A stretch of DNA of 64,000 nt from NCBI GenBank assembly GCA_942492055.1, contig CALODP010000015.1, positions 744,001 to 808,000 of the forward strand, read 5' to 3'. This document shows, in pieces, positions 1 through 8,969 of the stretch. Every line of letters begins with the position of its first letter. The first letter of the stretch is position 1. The DNA comes from CALODP01 sp942492055. Lineage in GTDB: Bacteria; Bacteroidota; Ignavibacteria; Ignavibacteriales; Melioribacteraceae. The position numbers and the translations under genes are program-made. The notes below the pieces were generated by a model, which saw only the letters and a list, made by a program, of their open reading frames with translations, searched no databases and was not told where the DNA came from.

Positions 1-2
1 TC

Positions 3-1064
3 AGCGCAATATTAGGGCCATGTGCGGGGGGCGCTGTGTATTCTCCGGCAATTACGGATTTTGTTTTTATGGCTGAAGGAACAAGTCAGATGTTTGTAAC
101 CGGTCCGAACGTTGTCAGAACGGTTACTCACGAGACAATCAGTATTGATGAGTTGGGTGGGGCGGAGACTCATTCCGTAAAAAGTGGTGTCTCTCATTTT
201 AATTATCCGAATGAAATAGAGTTGTTGCTCGGGATAAGAAAATTGATGGGATATTTGCCCCTTAATTGGAAAGATGAACCTCTTGAACATAAGTTTGATT
301 TCACTACAGAATTATCTTCGCCGGAAATTGGAAATATCATTCCTGCAGAATCGACAAAGCCATATGATATGCATGAAATTATTAATGCTCTTGTTGATGA
401 TGAATTCTTTGAGGTGCATAAATCATACGCTGAGAATTTGATAGTAGGGTTTGCCAGAATCGGTGGAATGGCTGTAGGAATTGTAGCAAATCAACCGTTG
501 GTGTTGGCCGGAGTTTTGGATATTAATTCTTCCGATAAAGGAGCGCGTTTCGTTCGGTTTTGCGATTGCTTTAATATTCCTTTGCTTGTTCTGGAAGATG
601 TACCCGGATTTTTGCCCGGAACCGATCAGGAGTGGAACGGAATTATACGGCACGGCGCAAAACTTCTTTATGCTTTTTGCGAAGCTACTGTCCCAAAAGT
701 TACACTAATTACCCGCAAAGCTTACGGGGGAGCCTACGATGTAATGAATTCGAAACATATACGTGGGGATTTAAATTTTGCTTGGCCAACAGCCGAAATA
801 GCGGTAATGGGGCCAAAAGGAGCTGTGGAGATAATCTTTAAAAAAGAGATAAATGATTCGGATGATAAGGAAAGGAAAACCGAAGAGTTAGTAAACGAAT
901 ACGTCGAAAAATTCGCCAATCCTTATATTGCCGCAGAAAGGGGTTATATTGATGATGTAATTGAGCCGGAAGACACGAAAAGGAAACTGATTCACGCATT
1001 TCAGTTATTGAACACAAAAGTGGATAAAAATCCTCCTAAAAAGCACGGGAATATGCCGTTGTAG
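3..1064 (+). CDS. Acyl-CoA (propionyl/methylmalonyl-type) carboxylase beta subunit, 5'-truncated by window edge
   Basis: This is the C-terminal 353 codons of a biotin-dependent carboxyltransferase beta subunit; the family is usually about 510 residues, so roughly a third lies upstream of the window. The reading frame is open from the first bases and begins in the conserved glycine-rich GPCAGGAVYSPA segment. Downstream are the family motifs DVPGFLPGTDQE and RKAYGGAYDVM, which form the acyl-CoA/biotin pocket, and a terminal KHGNMPL typical of PccB-type chains. The known reaction is transfer of the carboxyl group from carboxybiotin to propionyl-CoA (or acetyl-CoA); substrate cannot be fixed from sequence alone. 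An internal GTG at 36 is not the real start because homology continues upstream of it. Confidence 0.93.
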   Translation, partial: SAILGPCAGGAVYSPAITDFVFMAEGTSQMFVTGPNVVRTVTHETISIDELGGAETHSVKSGVSHFNYPNEIELLLGIRKLMGYLPLNWKDEPLEHKFDFTTELSSPEIGNIIPAESTKPYDMHEIINALVDDEFFEVHKSYAENLIVGFARIGGMAVGIVANQPLVLAGVLDINSSDKGARFVRFCDCFNIPLLVLEDVPGFLPGTDQEWNGIIRHGAKLLYAFCEATVPKVTLITRKAYGGAYDVMNSKHIRGDLNFAWPTAEIAVMGPKGAVEIIFKKEINDSDDKERKTEELVNEYVEKFANPYIAAERGYIDDVIEPEDTKRKLIHAFQLLNTKVDKNPPKKHGNMPL

Positions 1065-1242
1065 TTTCGGTTTTGCAAGTAAAACATTATCTTTTGTACT
1101 TTGAATTTGTCCGTTTAATTTTCAGCGGATCACTCGATTATATTGTATAATAAAATTCTTTCCGACTTCATCGAAACGGAGTTACATAGCTTAAGTAAAA
1201 TATGCCTTCTGGCCAAATAAAAGTTTAACATAAGGGGTTATT

Positions 1243-4242
1243 TTGAAGAGAAAATTAAGTTTACCGATTTTAATATTGTTTTCGTTAGTTATAACATCAT
1301 GTAGTCTTTTTGAGTCATTCACCAAATCCGATTCGATTGTCCCTCCCGCCGATTCACTGACAGTAATGGAACCTTCCGTGATAATCAGTGATATGTTAGA
1401 AGAAGCCCGACTTCTTTACTTGGATGCTTTAGCTAGTCAGAATTTAGGATATATTGATAGGGCTTTGGAAAAATACGAAGCTTCTATGGATAAGATAAAC
1501 GCAATTAGTTACTACCCTGATGTTGAGGAAAACGAAGCATTTTTGGAATTGGAAAACACAATAGTTGAAGACTATAAAGCTTTTATCGATGGATTGGAAG
1601 AATTGCCGGAAGGAGCTTCGATTTCGGCTTTCGAATCATATATGAGTAGAAAGATGCCTCAGATTGAATTCCCCGAAGAATCGGAAGAGGATGCAGACGC
1701 GCAGCCTACCGATGTTATTGTAATCGGTGATTTCCCCTTGGAAGTAAACAGATATGTGGAAAACTATATCGAGGCATTTTCCGGCGGAAGATACAGAAGA
1801 AGCATGGAAAGCTGGTTAAGCAGAACCGGAAAATATTTCCCGATGATGGCAAAGATTTTCGCCGAAGAGAACGTACCGCAGCAATTGATTTTTCTAAGCT
1901 TGCCTGAAAGCGGATTGAATCCGGGAGCCAGATCATGGGCTGCCGCTGTAGGATTATGGCAGTTTACAAAAAGTACCGGAAGAATTTACGATATGAAAGT
2001 CAGTTTCGAAATTGACGAAAGAAGAGATCCCGAAAAAGCAACAAGAGCCGCAGCCCGATATTTAAGAGATCTATATTATTCTTTGGGAGACTGGTATTTG
2101 GCTATTGCCTCATACAATTGCGGAGAGGGAAGAGTTCGTCGCGCAATGAGAAGATCAGGCTCCGCAAATTTCTGGAAGCTTAGAAGATTCATTCCGAAAG
2201 AGACAAGAAATTATGTGCCCCAATATATCGCGGTTACTTTGATCGGTAGTGATCCTGCAAAGTACGGCTTTACTGATATTACGTATGAAAAACCAATTGA
2301 TACAAAGATTTACAAAGTAGATGAAGCGATTGATCTTAATGTTCTTGCCAAATGCGCCGGAATTAGTTTGCTAGTAATGAAGGATCTTAATCCCGAACTA
2401 ATTCAGCATCACACCCCGAGGACTTATAATGGCGGATATCCGTTAAAGGTGCCTGCAATGACTTACGATCAATTCGTAAAAAATATTCAGAGCGTTCCGG
2501 CAGAAGCTAAGTTGCAATATGTGCTTCATACCGTTCGTAGCGGAGAAACTTTATCGGCTATCGCACAAAGATATAAGGTAAACTTAAGTAATCTGGCAAG
2601 AGTAAATAATGTATCGGTGAAATCCAGAATATATCCTAAAGTAAAATTGAAGATTCCCATTTCGAATTTTAAGTCAACTGATTTCGCATTAAATAACGAC
2701 GCTATTCCGGCATTGTCGGCAGATGAGCTAGCTGCGACAAGCGAAGCTCCTTATAAGTTGCAGGTAAATAGCAATGGAACCGGGCAGAATTTTAAGGATC
2801 TCTATTCCAAAATAATAAATGACTCGGTGAAAGTTATTGTTCCGCAAGGGAAAGAATTAATTGAATATTCGGTTAAGCGATATGATAATTTGATTGATAT
2901 TGCGGATTTATTCAATGTGAGAGTTGCCGACATCAGAAACTGGAATAATTTGCCTTATACTTCAAACATTTCGATCGGGCAGAAGTTGAATATCTACGTC
3001 GATCAAACAAAGCAGAATTATTATGCTTCAATGGAGAATCTTTCGAGAACAGATAAGCTTAAAATCATTCACGCCAATTCCGGTGAGACATGGATAAATC
3101 ACAGAATTCGTAGAGGGGAATCTCTTTCTACTATTGCCTTCAAGTACGGAGTTAGTGTTAGTAATCTGAAAAAATGGAACGGCTTAAGAAATAATAAGAT
3201 CAGAGCCGGACAGAAACTTCAGATATATACAGGTAAGTTTAATCCGTCGGTTGCAGATAATTCCGATCAGACTGCGTCTGCTCCATCCGGAGATTACTTC
3301 TATCACAAAATTCGTCGCGGAGAATCGATTGGAAAGATTGCGGAAAGATACGGAGTATCTACTTCCAAAATCAGAAGATGGAATAATCTGAGATCAAACA
3401 AAATTATTGCCGGCAAGTCTTTGAAGATATATGGCAAGGGTGGAAATGCAAACGAAACCGTGGTTGATAATACAAGCGGGGAGAAAATCCATGTTGTAAG
3501 AAGTGGGGATACCGTAGGAGGTATTGCTTTGAAATACGGTGTGTCGGAAGAAAATTTGCGAGCTTGGAATAATATAAATGGTAACAAGATTGTAATAGGT
3601 GACAAGCTTACTTTAACCGGTGAAAGTTCGAAAGTTGTCGATAAAGATGAAGTAGAAGAGAACGGTGAAGCAGATTATTATATAGTGAAAAGCGGCGATA
3701 CTCTAGGTGGGATAGGGGAAATGTATGGTGTTTCATCCAGAGATGTAATGCGTTGGAATGATATTACTTCAACCACGATAAAGCCCGGGGATAAACTGAA
3801 GGTTTACAAGAGAATGAAACAAACTGATCAAGTCTCCGAGAAATCGGTCAAATCGACTCCTAATAAAGTTGAAACCGGTAAAGAGATTATATATGTTGTT
3901 AAAAGCGGAGATACAATCGGGCAGATTGCAGAAGAACATTATGTTCGTGCTTCGGATATAAGAAGTTGGAACGGAATGAGCGGAAGCAGAATTCATGTAG
4001 GTGATAAATTGAGAATAATTCCGGGAGATCCGAAGGCTTCATCGCAGCAATCGCAGACTACATTGAAACTTGCAAATCTTCCTACCGGTGGACAAATGCA
4101 CAAAGTCAGAAGTGGTGAGTCTCTATGGGATATAGCTAGAAAATATAATGTTTCTGTTTCGGAGATTATTGAATGGAACAAATTAAACGGAGATAAAATC
4201 AAAGTTGGTTGGAGTTTGAAGATTTTGAAATCTTCTAACTAA
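1243..4242 (+). CDS. MltD-like lytic transglycosylase lipoprotein with eight LysM repeats
   Basis: A 999-residue envelope protein. The N-terminus is a lipoprotein signal with lipobox ITSC and Cys20, so outer-membrane anchoring is likely. A coiled/linker region is followed by an SLT (GH23) domain around residues 185-300, with the catalytic glutamate in PESGLNP (Glu222) and the AVGLWQF and SYNCGEGRV motifs. From about residue 425 to the end there are eight LysM modules, each with a V.SG.(T/S)...IA..Y.V core, separated by polar linkers. MltD of E. coli has far fewer LysM domains, so the peptidoglycan-binding tail is expanded here. Start is TTG at 1243, preceded by AAGGGG at a good distance. It stands alone between a carboxylase gene and a riboswitch. 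Expected role: cleavage of glycan strands during wall remodelling. Confidence 0.9.
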   Translation: MKRKLSLPILILFSLVITSCSLFESFTKSDSIVPPADSLTVMEPSVIISDMLEEARLLYLDALASQNLGYIDRALEKYEASMDKINAISYYPDVEENEAFLELENTIVEDYKAFIDGLEELPEGASISAFESYMSRKMPQIEFPEESEEDADAQPTDVIVIGDFPLEVNRYVENYIEAFSGGRYRRSMESWLSRTGKYFPMMAKIFAEENVPQQLIFLSLPESGLNPGARSWAAAVGLWQFTKSTGRIYDMKVSFEIDERRDPEKATRAAARYLRDLYYSLGDWYLAIASYNCGEGRVRRAMRRSGSANFWKLRRFIPKETRNYVPQYIAVTLIGSDPAKYGFTDITYEKPIDTKIYKVDEAIDLNVLAKCAGISLLVMKDLNPELIQHHTPRTYNGGYPLKVPAMTYDQFVKNIQSVPAEAKLQYVLHTVRSGETLSAIAQRYKVNLSNLARVNNVSVKSRIYPKVKLKIPISNFKSTDFALNNDAIPALSADELAATSEAPYKLQVNSNGTGQNFKDLYSKIINDSVKVIVPQGKELIEYSVKRYDNLIDIADLFNVRVADIRNWNNLPYTSNISIGQKLNIYVDQTKQNYYASMENLSRTDKLKIIHANSGETWINHRIRRGESLSTIAFKYGVSVSNLKKWNGLRNNKIRAGQKLQIYTGKFNPSVADNSDQTASAPSGDYFYHKIRRGESIGKIAERYGVSTSKIRRWNNLRSNKIIAGKSLKIYGKGGNANETVVDNTSGEKIHVVRSGDTVGGIALKYGVSEENLRAWNNINGNKIVIGDKLTLTGESSKVVDKDEVEENGEADYYIVKSGDTLGGIGEMYGVSSRDVMRWNDITSTTIKPGDKLKVYKRMKQTDQVSEKSVKSTPNKVETGKEIIYVVKSGDTIGQIAEEHYVRASDIRSWNGMSGSRIHVGDKLRIIPGDPKASSQQSQTTLKLANLPTGGQMHKVRSGESLWDIARKYNVSVSEIIEWNKLNGDKIKVGWSLKILKSSN

Positions 4243-4264
4243 TTGTTAAGTTTGACCAGAGAAT

Positions 4265-4352
4265 AAAAGTCGTTAGGGGTGCCTCGCAAAATCGGGGCTG
4301 AGAATATACCCTTAGAACCTGCACTGGATAATGCCAGCGAAGGAAAACGGTT
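4265..4352 (+). promoter_or_regulatory. TPP riboswitch (THI element)
   Basis: The aptamer core is directly readable: GGGGTGCC at 4277-4284 (approximately), the CTGAGA box at 4298-4303, ACCCTTAGAACCTG at 4308-4321, and TGGATAATGCCAGCGAAGGAAA up to 4346. These are the signature elements of the thiamine pyrophosphate aptamer. The closing helix P1 pairs CGTT (4271-4274) with AACG (4346-4349). The genes downstream (receptor, thiamine pyrophosphokinase, symporter) fit thiamine regulation. Confidence 0.95.
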
Positions 4353-4397
4353 AATAGAATGATTTGGTATTTGGCCGTTTTATTAAACGGCTTTTTT
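4344..4397 (+). terminator. Riboswitch expression platform: mutually exclusive antiterminator and intrinsic terminator
   Basis: Terminator: GCCGTTT (4374-4380), loop TATT, AAACGGC (4385-4391), then T6 (4392-4397). The 3' strand of P1 and its flank, AAAACGGTT (4344-4352), is complementary to GGCCGTTTT (4373-4381) and can instead form an antiterminator. Ligand-bound aptamer would hold 4346-4349 in P1 and free the terminator, giving an OFF switch. The pairings are seen in the sequence; the switching direction is inferred from them. Confidence 0.85.
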
Positions 4398-4432
4398 ATT
4401 GCTCAATTTTATTATTATTAATGAGGAGTAAA

Positions 4433-6895
4433 ATGAAATACTGTGTCATTCTTTTTTGTTTGGCCATCGGTACTTTGTTCGGACAGACAACCTACACAGG
4501 AACTGTTCTATCTGAGAACGGGGAATTACTACAACTGGCCAATGTAACTGTTGAGGGGACCAAAGAGGGAGCCACAACAGATACAGATGGAAGTTTTCAA
4601 ATCAAAGGACAATTCGAGTCCAGCACCAAACTGATTATTAGCTACATCGGTTTCGAAACCGCGAAAGTATACTTGGCCGATTTCGAAGGGACGGACTACA
4701 CTCAGATTTATCTTAAGAAAAAGATATTCAGCAGTCAAACCGTATTGGTTAAAGGGAGTATTGGGCAAGAGGGTAGTTCGCCGATTTCTTTTGCCAAACT
4801 ACACAAAGAGGATATTGAAGATAATTACTCTGTTCAAGATGTACCGGAAATGCTTAGTTATTTGCCTTCGACAACATTCTATTCGGAAAGTGGTACGGGA
4901 ATCGGATATAATTATGTAAGTGTCAGAGGATTTGATCAGCGCCGGATTTCCATTTCGATTAATGGAATTCCACAAAATGATCCTGAAGATCATAACGTCT
5001 ATTGGTTGGATTTTCCTGATCTTCTCGGTAGCGCCGAAATGATTCAAGTGCAAAGAGGTGCCGGATCGGGAGTGATTGGTTATCCTGCTGTCGGAGGTTC
5101 CATTAATATTATTACTTCCCCATTTTCCGATAAGCCCAGAATGGAGGTCGGAACTACATATGGTAGCTATAATACCAGAAAATATAGCGCAGCTTTTTCC
5201 AGTGGTTTGATTAATAATAAGTATTCTGTTTACGCCAGAGTATCTCATTTGATGAGTAACGGATACCGCGATAAAAGCTGGGTCGATTTCAAATCGTATC
5301 ATCTTTCCGCTGTAAGGTATGATGAAAACGTAACTACACAAATAAATATTTTCGGAGGTCCGATTTCTGACGGATTGGCTTATACCGGTATTCCGAAATT
5401 CTACAACGGAAGTCAAAAAGACAGGAAGAAAAATTATAACTATTGGGAAGCAGATAGTGGTAAAGTTGATTACGCGTCTTCCAGAAGAAAAGATGAGAAA
5501 GAAGGTTTTTCTCAACCACATTACGAATTACTTAATGAAATTAAGCTCTCCGATGATATTACTTTCAACTCCGCATTGTTCCTTGTAATAGGAAAAGGAT
5601 ATTTTGATTTCGACGGATCTTGGGCCGATTCAAATTATCTGCGACTAACCGCAAAGAATGGTTTCGAAGCGGAAGGTAATCCCGGGAATGCTCTAATTCG
5701 TGCGCAAGTTGAAAACAAACAATGGGGATGGATTCCAAGGATAAGCTTGAAGCATTATAACGGAGAGCTTATTGTCGGTGGTGAATTACGCTACCATAAT
5801 TCATATCATTGGGGTGGGATTAATCATGCGGAAAATCTACCTGCCGGTGTTACGAAGGATTTTCATTATTACGAATATAAGGGAAGCAAAGATATTATAA
5901 ATGCTTATGTAAACGAAAACTATTCCGTTAATGAAAGACTAAATCTCCTTGCCGAATTTCAAGTAGCATATCACAAATACAGAATATACGACGAAAAATA
6001 TGTTGGAACTGATTTTTCTGTCGATGACATTTTCTTTAACCCTAGAATCGGCGTTAATTATAAATTTACTCCGAATGTAAGTTCGTATATCTCATTTGCT
6101 CGTGTTACTAGAGAACCAAGATTAAAGAACTACTACGATGCAGCTGAATCGAGTGGCGGAGAAGTTCCTCAGTTTGAAGTAATGAAGAATGGGGAATACG
6201 ATTTCGATAAACCACTTGTATCTCCTGAGACAATGAATAATATTGAGTTGGGAACAACTTACAACGATGAGAACCTTTTCCTTTCGCTAAACGGATTCTA
6301 CATGATTTTTGAGGATGAGATTGTAAAGCAAGGACAAGTAGACAGATTCGGACAACCGGTTACAGGTAATATGGATGAGACAATTCATGCCGGTTTGGAA
6401 TTGAGCGCTAAAGTGAAATTTACGGACTTTTTTGATGTGACAGTAAACGGAACCTATAGTGAGAACTATATTAGCAAAGGGACTTACGCAATTGATTCGG
6501 AAAAGTCAATTGACCTAGAGGGGAACAGAATAAGCGGATTCCCGAATACAATGTTTAACGCGATTTTCGATTTTCATTACGAGGGATTAAAATTACAGAT
6601 AAGTAATAAATATGTCGGAGAATTTTACTCTGATAACTACGACAATAAATTGAAGGAATATATTGCTTCATATCCTGGCGAATTTGAATATGATGATAAT
6701 GTAATTGAATCCTATTTTGTTACAAATCTTTTTGCTTCTGTGAAGTTTGGTTTGAGCCCTATATTCAATGAAGTTTCCATATTCGCTCAAGTAAATAATC
6801 TCTTTAATAATAACTATCTTGCCCATGGCGAAGGTAAAGATTTCTTCCCGGCCGCAAGAAGAAATTTCCTAACAGGAATTAAGGTTAATCTGTGA
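4433..6895 (+). CDS. TonB-dependent outer-membrane receptor, probable thiamine/TPP uptake (Omr1-type)
   Basis: An 820-residue receptor. A signal peptide ending near GQTTY is followed by a CarboxypepD_reg-like domain (about residues 23-105, GTVLSENGELLQLANVTVEGT), a plug domain (about 110-220, with the NDPEDHNVYW and RGAGSG segments) and a 22-strand type beta-barrel ending in hydrophobic residues. The open frame extends upstream to a TTG at 4364, but that stretch is the riboswitch terminator hairpin, so the ATG at 4433 with GAGGAG five bases upstream is the true start. Substrate assignment rests on the TPP riboswitch and the two downstream thiamine genes; Omr1-like receptors under THI elements are known in Bacteroidetes. 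Specificity is therefore inferred from context. Confidence 0.88.
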   Translation: MKYCVILFCLAIGTLFGQTTYTGTVLSENGELLQLANVTVEGTKEGATTDTDGSFQIKGQFESSTKLIISYIGFETAKVYLADFEGTDYTQIYLKKKIFSSQTVLVKGSIGQEGSSPISFAKLHKEDIEDNYSVQDVPEMLSYLPSTTFYSESGTGIGYNYVSVRGFDQRRISISINGIPQNDPEDHNVYWLDFPDLLGSAEMIQVQRGAGSGVIGYPAVGGSINIITSPFSDKPRMEVGTTYGSYNTRKYSAAFSSGLINNKYSVYARVSHLMSNGYRDKSWVDFKSYHLSAVRYDENVTTQINIFGGPISDGLAYTGIPKFYNGSQKDRKKNYNYWEADSGKVDYASSRRKDEKEGFSQPHYELLNEIKLSDDITFNSALFLVIGKGYFDFDGSWADSNYLRLTAKNGFEAEGNPGNALIRAQVENKQWGWIPRISLKHYNGELIVGGELRYHNSYHWGGINHAENLPAGVTKDFHYYEYKGSKDIINAYVNENYSVNERLNLLAEFQVAYHKYRIYDEKYVGTDFSVDDIFFNPRIGVNYKFTPNVSSYISFARVTREPRLKNYYDAAESSGGEVPQFEVMKNGEYDFDKPLVSPETMNNIELGTTYNDENLFLSLNGFYMIFEDEIVKQGQVDRFGQPVTGNMDETIHAGLELSAKVKFTDFFDVTVNGTYSENYISKGTYAIDSEKSIDLEGNRISGFPNTMFNAIFDFHYEGLKLQISNKYVGEFYSDNYDNKLKEYIASYPGEFEYDDNVIESYFVTNLFASVKFGLSPIFNEVSIFAQVNNLFNNNYLAHGEGKDFFPAARRNFLTGIKVNL

Positions 6896-7554
6896 TAAAG
6901 AAAGGCATTTTATTGGCAAACGGAACTCCTCCCGCAAAGGAGGTTTTCCGTTTTCTTTCTGATAACGGTTATAAAACATTGTTTTGTGCCGACGGTGGCG
7001 CGAACAGCGCCTATGAATTATCCCTTACTCCCGATTATGTTATCGGGGATCTCGATTCGATTAGAGATGATGTAAAGGATCATTTCTCATCTAGATGTGA
7101 AATAATCCATTACGAGCGTCAGGATGATACTGATTTAGAGAAATCTCTTAAGTTCGCAATCGAAAAGGGATTCGAAGAGGTTGTGCTTCTCGGTGGAACC
7201 GGTGATCGGCTTGATCACACAATTTGTAATCTCGGTATTGTTCTGAAGTTTTTCGGAAAGATTACGATTAAACTTGTTCATGATAATTCTATTCTCGTTC
7301 CATACGCCGATGGTGAGTATGTCATTAAAACAATTCCCAATGAAACGGTTTCGCTATACGGATTTAATAATGAGACGCTTATCACTTCCGAGGGGCTACA
7401 ATATCCTCTTGAGAGAATTCCTCTTCCGTTCGGCGTTAGGGAGAGTACAAGCAATGTTGCTGAGGGATATTCCGTTAGGTTGAAGATCGAAAACGGAATT
7501 GTGTTTGTTATTCGTGATTTCAATTTGCTGAGGAAGTATGGTATCGTTCTCTGA
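6892..7554 (+). CDS. thiN: Thiamine pyrophosphokinase
   Basis: A 220-residue cytosolic enzyme that converts thiamine and ATP to thiamine pyrophosphate and AMP. Family motifs are clear: CADGGAN near residue 34, GDLDS near 53, the DDTDLEKSL segment near 80 and GGTGDRLDH near 103, which together form the nucleotide and thiamine sites; the C-terminal half matches the thiamine-binding domain. It starts with GTG at 6892, overlapping the receptor stop (GTGA), indicating translational coupling. Under the TPP riboswitch it would trap imported thiamine as the pyrophosphate. Length is normal for the family. Confidence 0.95.
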   Translation: MIKKGILLANGTPPAKEVFRFLSDNGYKTLFCADGGANSAYELSLTPDYVIGDLDSIRDDVKDHFSSRCEIIHYERQDDTDLEKSLKFAIEKGFEEVVLLGGTGDRLDHTICNLGIVLKFFGKITIKLVHDNSILVPYADGEYVIKTIPNETVSLYGFNNETLITSEGLQYPLERIPLPFGVRESTSNVAEGYSVRLKIENGIVFVIRDFNLLRKYGIVL

Positions 7555-8923
7555 TTTGGATATTTGGGTTATTGTAGGATTCCTCGCTCTGGTTGCGATT
7601 GTTGGATTCTTACCTACATTAAAGAAAAAAGATTCCGCCGAAGATTTTTTACTTTCGGGGAGAAAAGTGGGATTGTTCCTTTTTATTCTCACAAATGTTG
7701 CCACCTGGTACGGGGGAATTCTCGGAGTAGGGGAATTTACTTACCACTACGGAATAGCAAGTTGGTTTACTCAAGGTTTGCCTTACTATATATTCGCGAT
7801 TATTTTCGCCTTTCTGTTTGCGCCGAAAATACGGGAAGCATCTATGTTTACCATTCCCGATAAACTTGAAGAAACATATGGCACTTTGGTAGGAAGAATG
7901 GCGGCACTGCTAATATTTATTTTGGTCTCTCCGGCCCCTTATTTATTGATGGTTGGAAGTCTGATTAATCTAATCTTCGGTTTTCCGATGTGGCTCTCTT
8001 TAATACTGGGATTGATCATTTCGGTGGCCTATTTATTCAAAGGAGGGTATAAAGCGGATCTTCTTACGGACGCTTTGGAATTCTTCGTGATGTTTATCGG
8101 ATTCATTGTTATTGTTGTTGTCGCTTCAGGGGAATACGGAGGTTTCGCGTTTTTGGAAGAGACTCTTCCCGCAAGTCATCTCGAATTGACCGGAGGTGCC
8201 TCTCCGATATTTATTTTGGTTTGGTTTTTAATAGCGCTTTGGACATTTACTGATCCCGGATTTCATCAAAGATGTTACGCTGCCAAGAACGGAAAAGTAG
8301 CCAAATACGGAATTATTATTTCAGTATTTCTCTGGGCGCTTTTCGATTTTCTTACAACCACAACCGGTTTGTATGCCCGTTCGATAATTCCGGATATGTC
8401 GAATCCTGTTTTGGCTTTCCCATTGTTAGCGGAAAAAATTCTTGGCCCGGGATTGAAAGGTGTTTTTTACGCGGCTCTTTTCGCTACTATTCTTTCTACT
8501 CTTAATAGTTTTCTTTTTCTAAGTGCTACAACTTTCGGGAGAGATTTGCTTGCAAGAATAAAAGGAGCGGGGGAGAATAAGATACCGAAATACACAAAAA
8601 TCGGATTGATTGTAACTTCTGTTATCAGTGTGGTAATGGCTATTTCAATAGAGTCGGTAATTGGATTATGGTATACAATCGGGACAATATGTATTCCGGG
8701 GTTGATTGTTCTTGTTGTGGGAGCTTATTACCCGAAGTATTCTGTTTCCGGTAAATTTGCTTTGATTGAGTTGATTGTTGCTCTATCCCTTAGTATCTCC
8801 TGGTTATTATTGAGGAATTATTATTTCGAATCCGGAATTCTTTTGGAAATAGAGCCGATGATAATCGGATTGGCCGGAGCTTTGATAATACATTTTATCG
8901 GAGTAAAAAGAAACCCGGCTTAA
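7538..8923 (+). CDS. Sodium:solute symporter family protein, probable thiamine permease (ThiV-like)
   Basis: A 461-residue polytopic inner-membrane protein with about 12-13 hydrophobic segments. It has the sodium:solute symporter pattern: SAEDFLLSGRKVG after the first helix, then TNVATWYGG, GFHQRCYAAK in mid-protein and STLNSFLFLSATTFGRDL later. The ATG at 7538 lies inside the end of thiN (17-bp overlap) with GAGGAAG just upstream. As third gene of a TPP-controlled operon it is the natural inner-membrane partner of the receptor; SSS-family ThiV proteins have been linked to thiamine by riboswitch context in other organisms. The family is certain, the substrate is inferred. Confidence 0.88.
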   Translation: MVSFSDLDIWVIVGFLALVAIVGFLPTLKKKDSAEDFLLSGRKVGLFLFILTNVATWYGGILGVGEFTYHYGIASWFTQGLPYYIFAIIFAFLFAPKIREASMFTIPDKLEETYGTLVGRMAALLIFILVSPAPYLLMVGSLINLIFGFPMWLSLILGLIISVAYLFKGGYKADLLTDALEFFVMFIGFIVIVVVASGEYGGFAFLEETLPASHLELTGGASPIFILVWFLIALWTFTDPGFHQRCYAAKNGKVAKYGIIISVFLWALFDFLTTTTGLYARSIIPDMSNPVLAFPLLAEKILGPGLKGVFYAALFATILSTLNSFLFLSATTFGRDLLARIKGAGENKIPKYTKIGLIVTSVISVVMAISIESVIGLWYTIGTICIPGLIVLVVGAYYPKYSVSGKFALIELIVALSLSISWLLLRNYYFESGILLEIEPMIIGLAGALIIHFIGVKRNPA

Positions 8924-8933
8924 ATACCGGGTT
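8912..8933 (+). terminator. Possible weak terminator overlapping the symporter stop
   Basis: AACCCGG (8912-8918) and CCGGGTT (8927-8933) form a 7-bp stem across the stop codon. The tract after it is not a clean T-run. It lies between convergent genes and could act on either strand. Confidence 0.45.
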
Positions 8934-8969
8934 CATATTAAAACTTGCTATAACAACATTTTTCCTTTT

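Noticed and set aside
4364..4432. N-terminal extension of the TonB receptor from the TTG at 4364
   Set aside because: These bases form the riboswitch terminator, and a signal peptide with a good ribosome site starts at 4433.
4799..5521. 240-residue open frame on the minus strand
   Set aside because: It lies wholly inside the receptor gene in antisense, lacks a ribosome site or family, and mirrors the codon pattern of the sense gene.
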